This document shows positions 53,278-64,000 of a DNA stretch of 64,000 nt, piece after piece. This DNA is from Xylaria sp. FL1777. Taxonomy: Eukaryota > Ascomycota > Sordariomycetes > Xylariales > Xylariaceae. The DNA is taken from positions 558,001-622,000 of the forward strand of contig MU400509.1 of NCBI GenBank assembly GCA_022578965.1, in the 5' to 3' direction. Within the stretch, counting starts at the first letter, position 1, and each line of letters starts with the position of its first letter. A program made the position numbers and the translations under genes. Under the pieces are notes generated by a model that had not been told where the DNA came from, did no database searches, and saw nothing but the letters and a program-made list of their open reading frames with translations.

Positions 53278-55257
53278 GGACGAGTAAGGGCGTAGTTCTA
53301 CGCTGTCAAAAGATGTAGGGATGATTGGCAACAAAAAAGGACAGAAGGATGTAAGTTAAGGTAATAGCCGAGTTGAGCTGGTGGTGAGGGTTATTATAGT
53401 TGTAACAAGAGGTATAATCAATGAAGATGATGATTGTGTCTCGGAACACAAGTGTCTCAATTATACTGGTGATTCTACTGCTTGACTTATTGCTATCCGC
53501 TTGGTTTTATGCTAATTTTTAAAAAGCTTGCTTTACAAATATTTAATATAACCGCACAGAAGAGGCCTGGGCCTTGTATTCTCTCTAGCGAGATTTCTTG
53601 GGCAAAGGGCTATAAGGTGAAGAGATCTTTCTAGCGTTAGGGAGTATTCTGAAGTACTTATGCCTGTTTGTAAAGCATTATGGGTTTTTCTTCCTTTCAA
53701 ATTTTCTTCGAGTTGGACCTATACTTTTATGAAACAGGGAGAAAAATAATTACGCACTTTTAAAGCTGGAGTCGTTTGTGCCCATGTTCCAAGGCGAACC
53801 ATAAAGTGTAAAGCAATCCAGTGCTATGTTTCTAATTTCTCAGGAGGACACGTCGTTACAATTGTTTATACGGCGTGCTTCTTAACAATTGGCGTGTTAT
53901 TTAGATTCCTTGACTATACTTGAGTATGTAGATACGTAAATTATAATCCAAGTATTTCGTCATAGGAACCTATACTGAAAGGTTAGCTATTGTGTTCTCG
54001 CGGTATAATTTTCCTATTCAGTTATCCTAATAATAACTTAGAGCATCGAACAAGATAGTAAAATTCTATCATTTCTCTAGTGCTTCATAAACAAGTTAAC
54101 CCTAAGGGATTGGGCTCCAGAAGGGGCAGGGGCTTGGTAAATAATAGCCTATTTGCAAAAGAAAGGCTGCCCCTGAGCTATAGAAGTCGGTCAACAGATT
54201 CAGTTCCAAAACCAAATATTAGCTTTTGCTACGTAGGTTTAATTACCGTATACGACTCCCCAGACTAGCAGGTTGTTCTCTTTATAATTGAATAAGCGTT
54301 TCACAAGTGCTTATTATCTTGGATACCTTTGCTCATGCATGTCAGATTGTATGTGCTTGTTAAGGTCCGCCATTCTTAGCTGAGAGTTTACTGGTTACAC
54401 AAACTACGGTGACCGTGATTCCCTACTAAATATCGTCATTTTTTCTCTAATTCATTAGCACAGCTAGCTAGTCTTGTCATATAATAGCGGTGTTACGGGA
54501 ATAATAGCACATAATGAGTTCAGGGGTCGAAATACCGGATTACCTAAGACTGACATGCATCACATAGTGGCTTTCTAGCTGAAATGAGGAAGACGAATTT
54601 GGATAGGTAATCCTTGCTTTGCCTACCTAGGTTAGTGTATAGCTAAGATATACCACCTCACTTGGCCTACAGCTATACGTGTCGGGTGGAGATCGATAGC
54701 AATTAGCTACATCACAACAACGCAGTAGTATTCCAGACTTCACTTGTTCTCGGCCATCAGAGGACCTTCGTATTCCCGCGCTGATGTAAAATGATCCATT
54801 CCGAGTCAGGAAGGCGGCTGCTTGTTTACAATACGTAGCCTATAGGGCAAAGGGGAACATCTGATCCTGCTGACGACAGCCAGAAGATTAGTTATTTGGA
54901 ACAGGACTTCAACATCATTGTAATAATGGACTTGCATGATGATACCATCCTTATTGGCTGAGAAAAGAAAATATGTGTAATGCTGGCGCTACCATCGTAC
55001 CGGTGTGTAGTTGATGAGACGACCTGGTTAAGGGGAACCAGTCATGGCTGTCCTTCCTAAAACGTTCAAAGGATTTAGTGGTATTACAACATATGTTTTC
55101 TTCAGCTGCCGTGCAACACGAAACAAGTATAAATATATATAGTCTCGTCTTTCAGCTAGCCAAGCATCCTTCTGCTGTGAATCATTACCGACTTTAAACA
55201 AGCTGTTTTCAATTGAGATCTGCTCTCTTTTACCGACATCTAATAACTTCTATCACA
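53278..55257. other. 2-kb AT-rich gene-free stretch
   Basis: Visibly AT-rich with many short stops in all frames, in contrast to the flanking genes. The one longer frame (54080-54268) has no motif; near it GGGGCAG/CTGCCCC form a small inverted pair (54122-54177). It could be decayed repeat DNA, but no element ends are recognised. The last 150 bp contain a TATA-like TATAAATATATATAG (about 55129-55143) about 115 bp before the secreted-protein start. Confidence 0.5.
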
Positions 55258-56087
55258 ATGCGTTCAGTAAAGTACCTCTCTCTTCTAGCCGGTGTAGCAA
55301 CTGCGTGCTCCGTGACCGGCAATGTGAAGACCACATTTTACGGAGTGCCAGACAATGACCCAGCTGGATCGGACGCCATCGCCTATAGCTGCTCCTCTCG
55401 CGGCTTCCACGCTGGTGGTACGGGGACATACAGCGACCCTGTGACATTTGCATCCAAGGATGGAAGCGTGTATGCTCAATGCGAGATTGTTTACGCCCCA
55501 TACTTGAAGAAGTATATTCGTCACGAGGATATCTGCGGAGCGTGCAGTGAGTACTCGGCTCATATCCCGTGACTAGAAAGTAAAAGAGAATGGCATTGCT
55601 GACTAGCTTTTCATTTTTATAAGGCACCGCCCAATGGATTGACGTGTTCACGGGTAATTCGCAAAACGGAGGAAATGCTCAGATCAATTGCGAGGACGCG
55701 CTCACACCTGATGCGGTGCAGAGCGTCATCAGGTCACCGGCCACTAATCTAGCGGTTGACAGTAAGAATAACAGCTTCCGGCTTTCTAAACAACGTCGCT
55801 CTGACATTGAACTAACTTGTCTTATAGCCACACCTCTTTGGAGCTCCGGCACCTGTAACACTGGGCATATCTATCCCAGTTACAACACCGCCACTTACTG
55901 CAGTGGCAGCGGTGGCTCTACTCCTACCTGTCAAACAGGATGCTCCTGGGCTGGCCACTGTATAGGTATGTCAAATACTCCCAAAACGTGAGCAGTGGCT
56001 AATTTTCTTCAAGGCTGCGCATGCACTACCTATGATGACTGCTCAGATGACTATATCTGCACGAATGGTGCCTGTGCTGAGCCTTAA
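55258..56087 (+). CDS. Small secreted cysteine-rich protein (double-psi-barrel-like core, EGF/chitin-binding-like tail)
   Basis: 212-aa secreted protein. Four exons: 55258-55546, 55624-55761, 55828-55965 and 56014-56087; all introns GT-AG, two with an AAG acceptor. Signal peptide MRSVKYLSLLAGVATACS. The core TTFYGVPDNDPAGSDAIAYS, ICGAC-STAQWIDVFTGNSQ and INCEDALTPDAVQSVI resembles the double-psi beta-barrel of expansin/barwin-type proteins (Asp and Cys spacing), by my reading only. A Ser/Gly linker leads to a Cys-rich module of about 40 residues (TCQTGCSWAGHCIGCACTTY, DDCSDDYICTNGACAEP). Sixteen or so cysteines suggest disulfides. Could act in the cell wall or on a host or substrate; no catalytic claim can be made. 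Confidence 0.82.
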
Positions 56088-56740
56088 GCATTGCTCTCTT
56101 TAGGCCCCTCCGAAAAATAGCTTGTGATGCAGTCTAGGGGCAACGAGTCTCTTTAGAGTTGTTTAAAACTAGTACAGAAGACATGCTGTGATGAACATTA
56201 CGAAGATGAAAATGAACATAAATAAGAACTTATAATGACAAGAGTATTTATATATAGGTCTTTTAACTAGTTCGGTACATTTAATTCCGACTAGTCTAAT
56301 GAGACTACTAAATCTACTACCTTGTCGTAGTATTCCATAACTAACACGCCCAGGCTAGAAAGGTGACAACTTACAACTCGTGAGAGTATACACATGGCGT
56401 TATAAGTGAACTCGGAAATGATGTTAACATGAATACAGTGAACCTCTGCCCTAGACCACGATCTGAAACGTCTGATTGTGTTTACCTAGGTAGTTAAACG
56501 AATCACAAGACATGCAGTAAGACTTAGAAGACAAAGTTACAATAAGCATCTAAGGTGCCAAGCGTTTATATGATGTCTGGGAACCCTCTCACCAAAATGC
56601 AGGAACTCTAAGTCAACATGTACAACGGACTTGGCCTTCGCAGGGGAGCAAGGCCGTCAACTTGCCTTAATGCCAAGTGAAGGCTGAATAGACAACAGTA
56701 AACAGGCTGTTAATTTATTTTTAAAATTATTTTATCTATC
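56088..56740. other. 3' space between convergent genes
   Basis: 653 bp, AT-rich, with no coding motif. It contains TACCTAGGTAG near 56484. Probably two 3' UTRs. Confidence 0.45.
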
Positions 56741-57599
56741 TCAAAACCTGTTTTCTTCCAATTGCCTAGCTTGACGTCCAATAAACGATAACCCGATCTC
56801 AAGACATTGCCCGACGGAATCCGGCTGCAGCCCGGACCGGGACTTGAGGTCTCGCAAGAGACGAGTGGCGCCGCGAAGATGCGTCGCGATGGCGCTCTCC
56901 CGAAAAGACGGCGCCTGCTCTCGTCGCAGGAACTCGATGTTGATGAAGACGATGGCGCTCATGATAGTCAGCTTAGTCACGTCTCTGTCCGGCGGAGATA
57001 GCCGCGCGTTGAGACGGCGTATGGCTAGGTTGTACTGGATCGTCGCATACTCGGCGACAGACCGGGCACTCGTCGCCGCATCATGCCAGTAGAGTGTCGG
57101 GTGGTAGTGGTTCCACGTTAAGGCGCTGATGGCGAGCGCCGCGTGGTAGATGCAGGGCTCGGTGACTGCGTATTGAAGCACCAGGGTCTCCCAGTATAGC
57201 GTTTCGAATAAGACGCCGTACTCCGGGGCGCAGACGAGTCGGAAGAACTCGAATTGCACGGATTCTAGACGAGATGCTACGTTTGATCCCGTGGCAGGTC
57301 TTGTAAGTGATAGGCCATACTGAGGTCCTTCTTCTCCCCCGCTTAAGGAGTCGTAGGATGCCCGTGCCGGAAGCGTGAAATCGCATTGGCGCCCGGTACT
57401 GCTACATTGGAGACATTCCGGACGGGACTCGTCACATTTTTTATGTCTGATTCTATTAAACCATGTTGGGTCAGCTACTCAAACACCGTCTCCCCTACTT
57501 CTTGAGATGTGCTCTCTCATACTTGCAAGTCTGGCACCCACTCCTCACCTTCCGTAGACCCCTTGCACCTACACGAGCACGAGGGGGGTTGGGGTTCAT
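56741..57599 (-). CDS. Short Zn(II)2Cys6 transcription factor
   Basis: Two exons: 57599-57523 and 57452-56741; the 70-bp intron splits the zinc cluster. Joined, it gives GCQTCKIRHKKCDESRPECL then QCSSTGRQCDF, with perfect CX2CX6CX6CX2CX6C spacing. Start MNPNPPRARVGARGLRKV; the basic stretch precedes the cluster as usual. The following region has VQFEFFRLVCAPEYG, ALAISALTWNHYH, ARSVAEYATIQYNLAIRRLN and VFINIEFLRREQAPSFRESA. These correspond to the first part of the fungal TF domain. At 262 aa it is about half the usual length, ending in TGA followed by AT-rich DNA with no continuation. It may be a truncated gene or a natural short regulator. Divergent from an epoxide hydrolase. Confidence 0.85.
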
Positions 57600-58172
57600 C
57601 TTGGTATTAATGTACTGGTACGTAGACTTCCTGACATTCCTCCTTAGTCGTCAGGAGGTAGTCTCACAAACGACGGTGTTCTAGAATTGACAGACTTGAA
57701 GAGTATTGAACAAAGCTGTGTTCAAGGATGAGGATGTCGGAGTAACCGGATGGACCGGTTCTCTACTATGATTGGTAGCAGCGTAAGTTGAGGTCCTGCT
57801 AGCGTCATTTTTACTGGTTTAATGACTCTTATTGACGGGGGAATAGAACTTGATGCTTGTCATTGGTTGCTGCGTAACTTGATCTCAAACCAATGTTACA
57901 AGGCCAATATAGTAGACATGGCAAGATAACGTATATAGTAAGGTCTACTATGGGTAGTGAGGCAATTGAGCATATACAGTGTGATGTAGATTGGAAGAAG
58001 GGGGGTCCTGCAGGCTATCTAGCTAAGCCACCATAACTGTTGGCTGGACCGCATATATAGTCCCCCTTCCAGTATATATAACTGTAGTACTTTCGTCGTA
58101 GGACTGAAGAATGTCTTACGACTTTATCCTCAAGCTTATACTAAAAATTCCCTCTATTGCTCTTATTCCAAC
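57600..58172. promoter_or_regulatory. Divergent promoter of Zn2Cys6 gene and epoxide hydrolase
   Basis: 573 bp between head-to-head starts, so the regulator may control its neighbour. Contains CCGGATGGACCGG (57747-57759), an imperfect inverted CCGG pair of the kind bound by Zn2Cys6 dimers, and a TATATATAAC near the epoxide hydrolase start (58072-58081). Function inferred. Confidence 0.45.
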
Positions 58173-59513
58173 ATGTCTACCGTGAGACCCTTTAAAATCA
58201 ACGTGCCTGAAGCCAAGGTTGAACGACTACGTCAGAAACTCGCACTATGTGATCTGCCCGATGACGATTCGCCGTCATGGGCTCGTGGTCCCCCTGTGTC
58301 GGAGATCAAACGGCTCGTGACCACATGGCAGACCAGCTATGACTGGCGGAAGACAGAAGCACATCTCAACACGTTTCCGCAATTCGTCGCCTCTGTTGCC
58401 ATCGACGGTTTCGGCACCTACGACATCCACCACATACACGAACGCAGCCCAGTACCAGGCAGCATCCCCTTGCTGTTTCTTCACGGGTGGCCGGGAAGCT
58501 TCGTTGAAGCGACCAAGATCATCGGAGACTTAGTGCGAGGAGACGGTATAGATGGGACCCGTACGTTCCACGTCGTCGCCCCAAGCTTGATTGATTTCGG
58601 CTTTTCGTCTCCCAGCCGAGCTGTAAGTAGATAACACAAGAGAACCCCGAGATGCACGCGAGTGCCTAACAAGCAACGAAGACAGGGTTTTCATTCGAGC
58701 AGCATGCCGAAGCATATGACAAGCTCATGACGGCCTTAGGATATAACGAATACGGTAGGACCAGATCCTCTTATATGAGAACTCAACTTCACCATTGTCA
58801 TGTTGGCTAACCGTATATACGAAGTCATCCAAGGTGGAGACGTAGGCCACATGGTAACAAAATATATAACGAAGAAATACGGCCCGACGCGCTGCAAAGC
58901 ATTCCACACCAGCACACCAATAGCCCTCCAACCCAACGAGACGACACACCCGGAACTACACGCAGAGTCCCTCGCCACGCCCCTAACAGAGGCAGAGCAG
59001 AGGGGTCTCGAGCGCGCAGCAGCCTTCGCAAAGGAGGGCACGGGGTACTACAAGCAGATGACGACGCGACCTCTCACGACCGGGTATTCCCTCCGGGACA
59101 GCCCCGTCGGACTCCTAGCGTGGATGTACGAGAAGCTCGTTGCCTGGAGCGACGAGTACCCGTGGACCGACGAGGAGATCCTGACGTGGGTGAGCGTGCA
59201 CTATTTCTCGAGGCCCGGCCCCGAAGCCGCGGGAAATGTCTACTATGCGATGGAGCACAGCGACCTGCCCGCATTCGCGGTCGCGGCCGGGTACACTGAC
59301 GTGCCGTTTGGCGTCGCGAGGTTCCGGAACGACATAGCCTTGACCCCGAAGCTGTGGAATCGGGCGCTCGGTCGCCTCGTTTACGAGGGCGAGTATGAGA
59401 GGGGCGGGCATTTCGCTGCTTGGGAGAGGCCTGATGCGATTGTTGCGGACCTGCGACGCATGTTTAGCAATAATGGACCGGCGTATGAATTTATACGATT
59501 AATGGTCTCGTGA
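58173..59513 (+). CDS. Epoxide hydrolase (microsomal-type, EHN domain)
   Basis: Alpha/beta hydrolase that opens epoxides to diols, 403 aa. Three exons: 58173-58622, 58682-58754 and 58825-59513. The N-terminal EHN domain (FKINVPEAKVERLRQKLA then WRKTEAHLNTFPQF) is followed by the oxyanion motif FLHGWPGSFVE and VVAPSLIDFGFSSPS. The joins restore GFSFEQHAEAYDKLMTALGY and NEYVIQGGDVG, where the Asp of GGDVG is the catalytic nucleophile. Both acceptors are AAG. The conserved lid tyrosine region and VSVHYFSRPGPEAAGNVY and PFGVARFRNDIA are present; the C-terminal catalytic His is in ERGGHFAAWERPD. No N-terminal membrane anchor, unlike mammalian mEH. Likely active. Divergent from a Zn2Cys6 gene. Confidence 0.94.
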
Positions 59514-59695
59514 CAGGGGTCCAGCGGGTAGAAGTTGAATGGCATCAAGCACAAATCTTATCAAAAGTCATGGGTAAAGTATAAGTGAATTCGGAAGCAT
59601 TCCCTGCCTTCAGAAGGAAGCCACCGATCAAAAACTTGGTATCATTAGGCTAGATTAGGTTCATTACGATATATATATACGGTACCTGAATATCA

Positions 59696-61322
59696 TCATG
59701 TTCGTCCCCAACGAGCTCCGGGACTCGGTGGGCCCGGAAAGCTCATATTGATCTGTTGCGACTCAACTGGACTACCACTACTGCCGACCTTTTTCTTCCC
59801 CGGGCTAGTGGGGACTCTGATTCGTTCTAGTGCGCCGGCTACCTTTGGCCGAGTGCTAACAACTGTCTCGCGCTGCGGTATTTCCCATATGGGTGACATT
59901 GAATCTGGGTTTTGCTTCTCCCATATACGACTTAGTAGGGGACTAGCAGTCGAGCCAGAGGTAGGACTCGTGTACGATCCATCGATCGAGCTGCCAAGGT
60001 GCGGCGAGGAGACGCCATATTCAGCCGGGTTGTAAGCCCTAAATGGTAGAAGATGTGCTGTACTCCTATTACTAGTTGTGCTGACGGGCGTCTCTTCACG
60101 AGGAGAGAATCGTGAAGCTTTTGGTGAGGTGGAATAGTGGACATTGTCTGGAACGGTGGGTGCCGTAGTTGATATACTTTGCAATGATTGTAGAGCGGGT
60201 CTCGGACGAGAAGATGGGATAGCAGACTGGGGCTGCCAAGGGGCTGACGATGCTCTCGATACTGGTGATTCGAGAATGACACGGTGAGATCCCAGCGCGA
60301 GGTTTGGGTTCGAGCAGCCTTTCTCCTCTTCGTCCTGAGAGCTAGATTTATTCGGAAAGAAGAATGGTGAGCGTGGTGTTTGAGCCTGGCAACGAAATGA
60401 AAGCGGAGATGCAGCGCGGCGATCACCCTCGAGAAGGAGGCGTCGGTTTCGTCGCTTACGATAGCAAACGAAAGAGAAACCAGCAATTACTAAGATGACT
60501 ACTCCAGCGCCGGCAGCGATCCCAGCAATTGCGGTTGTTGGAAGGCTGGCCTGTTTATCCTCTGAGGCTTTCGAAGAAGACTCGGTGGCACTGATCGTAG
60601 TAGTCGAAAAGACCGTGTCGTTTAGTCCTACTACTTTCCCAACCGCCGGTCGCTGGTTACAACCAGCCTCTAGTGCAATTAGATCTACGGAGTGCATTAG
60701 AAGGTGAGACAAACATAGTTGCGATGGCTAGCTGGACTCACAATTAACTAGGAAGCCCTGGTCGTCGGAGGCACCCACACACGACGTGCACTTGGTAAGT
60801 GATGAGCTCGTTATAGCTCCGCCGTCCACGTCACAATATGAATAGTCCGGGTGGTTTGGACTTAGATCGCCCGCTGTTAAGGCATCCTTCAATGCTCCAC
60901 ACGCCGTGGATGTAGTGCATGGAGTAGACGGAATGCCTACAGCATTAGGGAAGCCAAATATACAATTGTCAAATGTATATCTGAGGTTGTCTGAACGAAT
61001 ATTAGAGTGAACAGGCTTAACCTATAAATGGAGTTTTCTTACATAAGAACCAGAGCTGGTCAGTCTCTTCACCCTGAGAGAAAGCACTATCCTGGAGACA
61101 GCTAATACACCTTTGGAACTTCTGGCCAGCTGGTGATGATGTGTATTTAGAGTTGTAACATGTTATATCTTTGTTTGTTGTAGTTGATGAGTTAGGATCG
61201 GAGACATCGTCGCCTGCGGAATCGATGCAGAATGAAGCGCAAGGAGAGTTAGGAGTAACTTGTAAGGCGGCGGAAAGTGGAATAAGAAGCCCAAGAATGC
61301 ATGTGAGACGAAAGAGCTCCAT
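59696..61322 (-). CDS. Secreted/single-pass membrane protein with Cys-rich ectodomain and Ser/Pro-rich cytosolic tail
   Basis: 505-aa type I membrane protein of a kind common in filamentous ascomycetes. Three exons: 61322-61043, 60990-60742 and 60684-59696; introns 52 and 57 bp. Signal peptide MELFRLTCILGLLIPLSAAL. The ectodomain has repeated cysteine pairs (SPCASFCIDS, FQRCISCLQDSAF, FDNCIFGFPNA, LTKCTSCVGASDDQGFLVN, LEAGCNQRP). A single helix follows (AIAGIAAGAGVVILVIAGFSF) with a basic stop-transfer CYRKRRNRR. The tail of about 240 residues is rich in Ser, Pro and Arg (RASSAPWQPQSAIPSSRPRP) and probably phosphorylated. Looks like a cell-surface sensor or wall-linked protein; exact role unknown. 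The second exon was joined by phase and the family's FDNC pattern. Confidence 0.85.
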
Positions 61323-61612
61323 TATGGCATAGGTTATATAATCCAGTATACGGTTGGTGTCAAATACTATACTGAAGACACAATACTCGAAGAATAAGTG
61401 AAGCGGGTGTATTATTAAAATTAGTTAAATTTTGAAATAGTAAAATCCAGCCAGCTGGAAATCGAGTGTCTTCGAGAATAGGAATCGACTTAATGAACGA
61501 ATGAAGATACTCCCTAGTAATGGAAACAAAATCGCAACAAGTATAAGGAGAGTTGATGGACGGGGGGCATGATGAGGAGAGTCAGTAAGCATCAGTTATA
61601 TGAATCCCTAAC
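61323..61612. other. Intergenic
   Basis: Promoter side of the membrane-protein gene, AT-rich; nothing else seen. Confidence 0.4.
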
Positions 61613-62383
61613 CTACCCAGTACCGTCCTCATATGAGATCCTACTAAGATAGGAGGTCACCTCCTCAGGGCCCTCATAACTCGTACCGCCCAGCGTCATG
61701 TCGAGCGAGATGATATCCCCAACGGTCCACCGTTTATACCATACCAGGAACACTAGATCATGGCCTAGTGCATTGTTGGATGTGTTGGGTGTGAGATATC
61801 ACAGGAAACTGAGCCAATGGGAGATATTCTCCGGAGCAAACCATATGATTTGCCGATCTAGTAGACGATGTTCATCCTGCGGGCCCTATGCAGGTCACAG
61901 GCGGTAAGATATGGCCACTGACAGTCGAGACGAACGAGGACCCCTGTTCGTAGAGCGGCTGTTCCTGGATCTCGTCTCTGATCCGAGTCCGTTGGGTTCC
62001 CCAAGCTAACTGTTCTAGAAGGACGATGACTGACCGGTCCAAATACGCCACGCATGTTGGCATCAACGGTCGCACATCAACTTGTGCGGGAACCAATATG
62101 TTTGCCTGCCGCCATTTAGGTGGCACGATGTGGGTTAAGTAAGATAGGAGCAATACAACATCTTCCCCAGGCGGCGGCTCTAATCCTAGCGTTACCAGTG
62201 GACGTGCAGGCAAGAGGCAAGCCATGAATGAGGGTGGTATCTATGCGTAGATAGGTAGACCGGAATACCAAAACGAACCTGTGAGCTCAAACGAGTAGAT
62301 AGGCATTCCGACCAATATGACTTCAAATCTTCGCGGTCAGCATTACTAAGTAGTAAGTGTAGCAGTGCACTACGGTATAGCAC
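61613..62383 (-). pseudogene. Broken unidentified gene (frameshift plus internal TGA)
   Basis: I do not recognise the family, but the minus strand reads as protein over about 770 bp with lesions. From 62383: ALLHLLLSNADREDLKSYWS, a gap or intron of about 100 bp, then PPPGEDVVLLLSYLTHIVPP, LIVLLEQLAW-like residues and QPLYEQGSSFVSTVSGHILP. Near 61880 the frame shifts by one to DEHRLLDRQIIWFAPENISH. There is a TGA at 61801-61799, one C-to-T change from CGA, then the same frame continues LVFLVWYKRWTVGDIISLDM and TLGGTSYEGPEEVTSYLSRI to TAG at 61615. Amino-acid texture is clearly coding. Introns at the breaks cannot be excluded. Confidence 0.5.
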
Positions 62384-63129
62384 ATGGCAGTTGTGAAGAT
62401 GCTACCGTGATGTGATGGTGGCGTGCATGTGCAGATAACATGCTGCACATAATAAGCTCGATCGTTGACAGGCGCTTATTTTAGGTCCTCGGTGGTTTTT
62501 GTCCACTGTACTTCAGTGCCAAGTCCGGCTACTGATTCCCAGCGTATCACAGGGCTTGGGTGGCCTAATCCAGCAGCCTTGTGTGGTTGTATAGGGCGCT
62601 TGGCCCAAAGACTCGGATCTGCCTACCTATTTCTCTTCAGAGGCACATGACTCCCTATCCGTTTGGGTAACAAGGTGAGAGATTGCCCCTGTACTGTACT
62701 AGAATTGTCCAACAAAGGTCGGCTGGTTTCCCTATCTCGGCACAGTTGGTACACCTAGTATGGCTTGGGAGAAAGACCTATTATGGACCTGCATAGTACG
62801 GTATGTTTGCTGTATACCTACCTAATTCAACAAGTGTTGCAGTCAACACCATACAACAACACATACTACCGAGCATTAATCGATTTCAAGCTGGATCAAC
62901 ACTCTATCCCTAGATTGAATAACGTGACCTGATCTGGGTATGGTTCAATCAACCCAACTATCGACATCATTATTTCATTAAAGCAAACTTCCGAAACGCC
63001 TTTTCCAGAACCTGTAACTGTACAATACAGTAAAACGCCATACACATGAATATGTGACGAAAGCTAGCTGACTGCCAGCAAAGGTGGTATCATCCAAAGC
63101 TACTCGTGAATTAATGCCCCCCGATACAC
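62384..63129. other. Intergenic
   Basis: 746 bp with no clear gene; it may include the lost 5' part of the broken gene on the left and the 3' end of CBF5 on the right. The frame at 62465-62650 has no motif. Confidence 0.4.
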
Positions 63130-64000
63130 TCATTCGGAGTCGGAATCATCCTTTTTCCCGAGCGACGCACGTTTGGACGCCTTGGCTGCTTTCTTCTCTG
63201 CCTTCCTCCGCTTTCGCTCGGCTTTCTCTTCGGGTGTCTCTCCTTCATGCTTCTTTCGCTTCTTCTTGTCATCGTCCGCTGCAGGAGCTTCCTCTCCATT
63301 TGTCTTTGCCTCAACAGGAGCAGTGGTTTCAACAGCGGGTGCTTCTGACATAGCGACATCGGCAGCGGGCGTAACGGCAGATTCAGCAGGAGCAGTATAG
63401 TCCTTATATTCGGCGGTCCACTTCGCGGGTGTCTGCTCATTTGCCCTTCCGAATTTGTCCAGTTTGCCTGATGCCTTCAGTTTCTTCTTCTCGGTGGCGG
63501 TTGGGCCAAGACCCCATCTTCTTGGGTATAGGTCTCGCTCCATGATGCAGCGTTTAACCTTGGCGACGACACCGTGATCGCAGGACGACATCTCAACCGT
63601 GCTCATCATCGCAATACCCAAAGCGATAGCCTCTCCTTTCGTGGTCATAAGGACTACTTCTTCGTGGGCTTCAATGTCGGCTTCGTATCGTAATAGGCCG
63701 GGAATCATCAGCTGCGGCAGAGTAAGTACGAGAAATGCATAAACCAGATTCTGCTCCTTACCTTAGCTCCATAGCAAATAGCATTGACCTTCATTCTGAA
63801 TGTCAGTATACATATCAACGTTGACAGAATCAGTCAGAAACCTAAAACTTACAGTACTATCCTTGACAACTATACGCTTATAAGATGTAAGGAGGGTTTC
63901 AAGAGGTGAGATGACCTTCCGTAGGTAGGATTCATCCCTAGTATTGTCGTACATCCATTGTGCATCAAGAACGTCATGTAGGGTAACTAGATCCTTTGTC
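63130..64000 (-). CDS. CBF5: Centromere/microtubule-binding protein CBF5 (dyskerin pseudouridine synthase), C-terminal part
   Basis: H/ACA snoRNP pseudouridine synthase acting on rRNA in the nucleolus. The 5' part is beyond the window. Visible exons: 64000-63853, 63788-63762 (27-bp microexon VNAICYGAK) and 63711-63130; introns 64 and 50 bp. Sequence: [58 protein letters not shown] (PUA domain start), [20 protein letters not shown], then [15 protein letters not shown]. The C-terminus is an acidic/basic KKE/KKRK tail ([20 protein letters not shown], ending KKDDSDSE), typical of fungal Cbf5. The microexon acceptor is AAG and is supported by the family sequence [14 protein letters not shown]. Confidence 0.96.

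Noticed and set aside
54080..54268. 62-codon frame in the AT-rich stretch, checked as a retrotransposon relic
   Set aside because: No reverse transcriptase, integrase or LTR signal, and no flanking repeats.

Overview
The window reads as nuclear DNA of a filamentous ascomycete (Pezizomycotina, most likely a Sordariomycete; this is inference). Nearly every gene has 1-6 short introns (about 50-160 bp, GT...AG, with CTAAC/CTGAC-like branch sequences). The families are typical of these fungi: Zn2Cys6 factors, MFS pumps, a Pth11-like rhodopsin-domain protein, a LaeA-like methyltransferase and a P450. Intergenic DNA is peppered with TAGGTA/TACCTA repeats. I joined exons by hand from splice signals, reading phase and family motifs. 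Conserved genes are firm; orphan genes less so.

Layout. 1-13 kb is a housekeeping block: the 3' part of mitochondrial phosphatidylserine decarboxylase, the PP2A B56 subunit (RTS1), TFIIIC subunit TFC1, an SDR, a carnosine-N-methyltransferase-like enzyme and the small proteasome chaperone PAC4. 13-23 kb is accessory: an unknown membrane protein, a Zn2Cys6 regulator, a DHA1-type MFS exporter, a 646-bp transposon with perfect 45-bp inverted ends and a 9-bp target duplication, a CYP, and a HET-domain remnant. 24-36 kb holds a GST with an in-frame stop, a GH27 alpha-galactosidase with a damaged splice acceptor, a cytosolic substrate-binding-protein-like protein, a mitochondrial membrane protein, NDP kinase and the ER glucosidase II alpha subunit. 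39-48.5 kb is again accessory: LaeA-like methyltransferase, alpha/beta hydrolase, Pth11-like receptor, and a divergent TauD dioxygenase/Dal5-family transporter pair that looks like a sulfonate-use module. 48.7-53.3 kb is a divergent pair of large intronless orphan genes sharing a 390-bp promoter with palindromic repeats. 53-64 kb holds a secreted cysteine-rich protein, a short Zn2Cys6 protein, an epoxide hydrolase, a single-pass wall/membrane protein, a broken unidentified gene and the 3' part of CBF5.

The most notable points are the transposon, four loci with lesions or degraded frames next to otherwise intact genes, the open membrane-anchor-like N-terminal extension in frame with NDP kinase, and the divergent orphan pair, whose longer member continues in frame past two stops that are each one C-to-T change from a sense codon.
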